A DNA stretch of 64,000 bases, from NCBI RefSeq assembly GCF_002906165.1, contig NZ_PPCN01000001.1, positions 868,001 to 932,000 of the forward strand. The letters run 5' to 3'. This DNA is from Roseibium marinum (GTDB lineage: Bacteria; Pseudomonadota; Alphaproteobacteria; Rhizobiales; Stappiaceae). The notes beneath the pieces are model-generated. The model searched no databases and had not been told where the DNA came from. It was given only the letters and a program-made list of their open reading frames with translations. Positions 60,913-64,000 of this stretch are shown here, one piece after another. A program made the position numbers and the translations under genes. Positions within the stretch are counted from its first letter, which is position 1. Every line of letters begins with the position of its first letter.

Positions 60913-62229
60913 ATGCTGCCGCAGGAACTGATCCGCAAGAAGCGCGACGGGGGAACGCTCGACGCCGGGGAAATCGCTTTTTTCGTCAAGGGACTGGCCG
61001 ATGGATCGGTCACCGAGGGACAGGTTGCGGCCCTCGCCATGGCGATCTTTTTCAAGGGATTGAGCGTCGATGAACGTGTCGCCCTGACACTTGCCATGCG
61101 CGACAGCGGCGATATCATGAACTGGTCCGGCATCGACGCACCGGTTCTCGACAAGCACTCCACCGGCGGTGTCGGGGACAATGTCTCCCTGATGCTTGCC
61201 CCGGCGCTTGCCGCCTGCGGCGCCGCCGTGCCGATGATTTCCGGCCGCGGCCTCGGTCATACCGGCGGCACGCTCGACAAGTTCGACAGTATCCCCGGTT
61301 ACCAGACCCAGCCGGACAATGCGCTGTTCAAAAAGGTGGTCAAGGAGATCGGCTGCGCCGTCATCGGCCAGACCGGCAATCTGGCCCCCGCCGACAAGCG
61401 CTTTTACGGCATCCGGGACGTGACCGGCACAGTGGAGAGCATCGATCTCATCACCGCTTCCATCCTGTCGAAAAAACTGTCGGCGGGTCTGCAGGGACTG
61501 GTGCTGGACGTCAAATGGGGCACAGGCGCTTTCATGGCGACGCTGGAGGAAGCCCGCGCACTGGCGGAAAGCCTCGTTCAGGTGGCCAATGGCGCCGGTC
61601 TCAAAACCACGGCGCTGTTGACCGACATGAACGAACCGCTGGCCTCCGCCGCCGGCAACGCGGTCGAGATGCAGAACGCGGTGGATTTCCTGAAAGGAAC
61701 GGCCATCGACAACCGCCTGTGGGACGTCACTGTTGCCCAGGGCGGTGAACTGCTGGCCACCGGCGGCATCGCCGCAACGGCCGAAGCGGGCGCCGCGATG
61801 ATGCGCCAGGCCTTTGAAAGCGGCAAGGCGGCGGAAAAATTCGCGCAGATGGTCGAAGCGCTGGGCGGTCCGGCCGACTTCATGGAAAAAGCCGAACTCT
61901 ACCTTGCAAAGGCACCTGTCGAAGCTCCTGTCTATGCCGATCATGACGGCATCGTCACGGGCGTGGATGCCCGGGCGGTCGGCGTGGCCGTGGTCGCGCT
62001 GGGCGGTGGCCGCAAGGCCGCCTCGGATGTGATCGATCCCGCTGTCGGACTGACAAGCCTCGCGGGTGTCGGCAACACGGTCGATGCGGATGCGCCGCTG
62101 GCGATCGTCCATGCAAGGTCGGAGGAGGACGCCGAAGCGGCGGCGCGTGCGGTGCGCAAGGCCTATACCCTTGGCTCGGCCGCGGAAGTCGTCGACCGGC
62201 CCATCGTTGCCGGCCGCATCGCACCGTAA
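60913..62229 (+). CDS. deoA: Thymidine phosphorylase
   Basis: A 438-residue pyrimidine nucleoside phosphorylase. [13 protein letters not shown] is the phosphate-binding signature, with [21 protein letters not shown] and a C-terminal domain ending [17 protein letters not shown]. It splits thymidine and deoxyuridine into base and deoxyribose-1-phosphate. It lies between deoC and deoB in the same transcript. Confidence 0.96.
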   Translation: MLPQELIRKKRDGGTLDAGEIAFFVKGLADGSVTEGQVAALAMAIFFKGLSVDERVALTLAMRDSGDIMNWSGIDAPVLDKHSTGGVGDNVSLMLAPALAACGAAVPMISGRGLGHTGGTLDKFDSIPGYQTQPDNALFKKVVKEIGCAVIGQTGNLAPADKRFYGIRDVTGTVESIDLITASILSKKLSAGLQGLVLDVKWGTGAFMATLEEARALAESLVQVANGAGLKTTALLTDMNEPLASAAGNAVEMQNAVDFLKGTAIDNRLWDVTVAQGGELLATGGIAATAEAGAAMMRQAFESGKAAEKFAQMVEALGGPADFMEKAELYLAKAPVEAPVYADHDGIVTGVDARAVGVAVVALGGGRKAASDVIDPAVGLTSLAGVGNTVDADAPLAIVHARSEEDAEAAARAVRKAYTLGSAAEVVDRPIVAGRIAP

Positions 62230-62309
62230 GACACGAACTTGTGCCGGGACCGCAGGTTCCGGCGCGCTCCCGGCATCAGGCCGGCAATAGAAAACTTGAG
62301 GAGATGCCC

Positions 62310-63530
62310 ATGCCCCGTGCAATTCTGTGCGTGCTGGACAGTTTCGGCATAGGCGGTGCGAAAGATGCGGATGCCTTCGGCGATGCCGGATCCGATACTT
62401 TGGGCCACATCGCCGCGCGTTGCGCGGCCGGTCTGGCGGACAGGGACGGATTGCGCAGCGGTCCTCTGTCGGTTCCCAATATGGACCGGCTCGGTCTGGG
62501 CGCCGCCGGGCGTCTGTCGACCGGGGCGGACGTGCCGGGTCTGGATTTCGCAGGCGATCCGCAAGGGCTCTGGGGCTATGCGGCGGAAGTGTCAAAAGGC
62601 AAGGACACCCCTTCCGGCCACTGGGAAATCGCAGGTGTGCCCGTGCGCTTCGACTGGGGCTATTTTCCGATGACGATCCCGACTTTTCCAAGCGAACTGA
62701 TCGGGAAAATCAGTGAAAAGGCCGGACTGAAGGGCATTCTCGGCGACAAGCATGCATCCGGCACCGAAATTATCGCCGAACTCGGCGACGAGCATGTCAG
62801 AACGGGCAAGCCGATTTTTTATACGTCGGCGGATTCTGTCATTCAGATTGCCGCCCACGAAGAGCATTTCGGCCTTGAGAGGCTGTATGAGCTGTGCGAG
62901 ATCACCCGCGAATTCGCCAATCCCTATAATATCGGGCGGGTTATCGCCCGGCCCTTCAGCGGTGAAACGGCCGAAAGCTTCGTCCGCACGGCCAACCGGC
63001 GGGACTATTCGGTTCTGCCGCCGGAGCCGACGCTGCTCGACCGGCTTACGCAGGCGGGCCGCACCGTCTACGGGATCGGCAAGATATCCGACATCTTCGC
63101 CCATCAGGGCGTCGCGAAGGTCCTGAAGGGCGCCGGCAACGATGAGCTTTTCGAAAAGACGCTCGAAGCCATGCAATTGGCCGGGGACGGAGATCTGATC
63201 TTCGTCAATTTCATCGATTTCGATTCGCTTTTCGGCCACCGCCGCGACGTTCCGGGCTATGCCGCCGCGCTGGAGCATTTCGACCGCCGGCTGCCTGAAC
63301 TGCTTGCCGGATTGCGCGAGGGGGATTTGCTGATCCTGACCGCCGATCACGGCTGCGATCCGACCTGGAAGGGCACCGACCACACGCGCGAACATGTGCC
63401 GGTCATCGCGACCGGACCCGGTATCGCGGGCAGATCCGTCGGTGGACGAAAAACCTTTGCCGATATCGGCGAGAGCATCGCCGATCATCTGGGCATAGCC
63501 GGGGGGCTCAACGGTGAGAGTTTTCTTTAG
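62310..63530 (+). CDS. deoB: Phosphopentomutase
   Basis: A 406-residue alkaline-phosphatase-superfamily phosphopentomutase. Motifs: [45 protein letters not shown] and [20 protein letters not shown] with the metal-binding His/Asp residues. It interconverts (deoxy)ribose-1- and -5-phosphate between the phosphorylases and DeoC. TTGAGGAG lies six bases before ATG 62310; an in-frame ATG at 62304 has no room for it. Confidence 0.96.
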   Translation: MPRAILCVLDSFGIGGAKDADAFGDAGSDTLGHIAARCAAGLADRDGLRSGPLSVPNMDRLGLGAAGRLSTGADVPGLDFAGDPQGLWGYAAEVSKGKDTPSGHWEIAGVPVRFDWGYFPMTIPTFPSELIGKISEKAGLKGILGDKHASGTEIIAELGDEHVRTGKPIFYTSADSVIQIAAHEEHFGLERLYELCEITREFANPYNIGRVIARPFSGETAESFVRTANRRDYSVLPPEPTLLDRLTQAGRTVYGIGKISDIFAHQGVAKVLKGAGNDELFEKTLEAMQLAGDGDLIFVNFIDFDSLFGHRRDVPGYAAALEHFDRRLPELLAGLREGDLLILTADHGCDPTWKGTDHTREHVPVIATGPGIAGRSVGGRKTFADIGESIADHLGIAGGLNGESFL

Positions 63531-63642
63531 GTCACGGACTCAGGCACAATGACGGACCGGTCCGTCTCTTCATGAGGACGCGGCTGCGATATACCGGGAA
63601 CGGCGCACCTGCCATTCATTCACGATCGAGGACCCGCCGCAC

Positions 63643-64000
63643 ATGAGCGATCCCATCACGGTTCCGAAAGCCGAACTGCACTGTCACATCGAAGGCGCGG
63701 CTCCGCCGAGCCTGGTCAAGCGGCTGGCGGACAAGCACGGCATGGACGTGTCGAAGGTGCTGGATGGCAACGGCAAATATGTCTGGTCGGACTTCACCAC
63801 TTTCCTGAAGGCCTATGACACGGCCAGCGCCGTGTTCAAGACCCCCGCCGACTATGCCCTCCTGACGGAAACCTATTTCCGCATGCTGGCCGCCGAGGGC
63901 GCGATCTACGGCGAAATCTTCATTTCACCGGATCATGCCCAGGCGACGGGCCTCTCCTACCGCTCCTACGTTGAAGGCCTGGCCGCCGGGATCGAGCGCG
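63643..64000 (+). CDS. add: Adenosine deaminase, N-terminal part
   Basis: The first 119 codons; the gene runs off the window. The zinc-binding motif KAELHCHIEGAAPP is at about 9-22, and IYGEIFISPDHAQATGLSY follows, as in the adenosine deaminase family. It deaminates (deoxy)adenosine to (deoxy)inosine for PunA. GAGGA lies about 10 bases before ATG 63643. It is the last visible gene of the nucleoside locus, 112 bases after deoB. Confidence 0.93.
   Translation, partial: MSDPITVPKAELHCHIEGAAPPSLVKRLADKHGMDVSKVLDGNGKYVWSDFTTFLKAYDTASAVFKTPADYALLTETYFRMLAAEGAIYGEIFISPDHAQATGLSYRSYVEGLAAGIER

Noticed and set aside
60088..62691. An 867-residue frame on the - strand
   Set aside because: It is antisense to deoC, deoA and deoB, which are certain.

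Overview
The window is about 64 kb of GC-rich, densely packed chromosomal DNA from a free-living alphaproteobacterium. Gene content (bifunctional PutA beside an AsnC-type PutR, 1-Cys peroxiredoxin, Bfd/Bfr, several alphaproteobacterial unknowns) and intergenic palindromes containing GAGCAT and CGTCATTC suggest Hyphomicrobiales, perhaps a Stappiaceae/Roseibium-like marine bacterium. That placement is an inference from memory of such genomes. I saw no rRNA, tRNA, CRISPR array, prophage or complete insertion sequence.

Layout. 1-6.6 kb: the end of msrA, a small membrane protein translationally coupled to a chemoreceptor, a fused pabB/pabC-type gene, a nucleotidyltransferase-like gene and three tandem paralogous secreted 4-Cys proteins. 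6.7-11 kb: pheS and pheT with a membrane-protein gene between them. 11-21 kb: a LysR regulator with a divergent tiny protein, a MerR regulator with an atypical SDR, a PhnA/YjdM-like protein, lepA followed by a 96-bp tandem repeat, an acetyltransferase, a homocysteine methyltransferase-family gene, mepA and a patatin. 21-33 kb: M42 peptidase, esterase, MFS exporter, B12-binding radical SAM enzyme, TPR-methyltransferase behind a degenerate cold-shock gene, YtoQ-family protein, 1-Cys peroxiredoxin and a three-gene cluster with two RNA methyltransferase-like proteins. 33-46 kb: a second large chemoreceptor, an SDR, bfd-bfr, a YnjBCD-like ABC transporter, putR/putA and an AT-rich pair of unknown small genes. 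46-51 kb: mgsA-glk-hrpB as a tightly packed operon, a MITE-like element and a DUF1194 von Willebrand protein.

52-64 kb is one coherent nucleoside uptake and salvage locus, all on the + strand: a SorC/DeoR-type regulator, two tandem BMP-family binding proteins, a two-domain ABC ATPase, two permeases, then cdd, a purine nucleoside phosphorylase, deoC, deoA, deoB and the start of add. Imported nucleosides would be deaminated (Cdd, Add) and phosphorolysed (PunA, DeoA). The deoxyribose-1-phosphate would pass through DeoB and DeoC to acetaldehyde and glyceraldehyde-3-phosphate. Most junctions overlap or are within a few bases.

No defence island or obviously novel multi-gene machine was seen. The best leads are the 4-Cys secreted triplet, the membrane protein/chemoreceptor pair, the AT-rich gene pair, a bacterioferritin lacking its haem-ligand Met52, the cold-shock/terminator/TPR-methyltransferase arrangement, the 96-bp palindromic tandem repeat after lepA, and a 256-bp TA-flanked inverted-repeat element.
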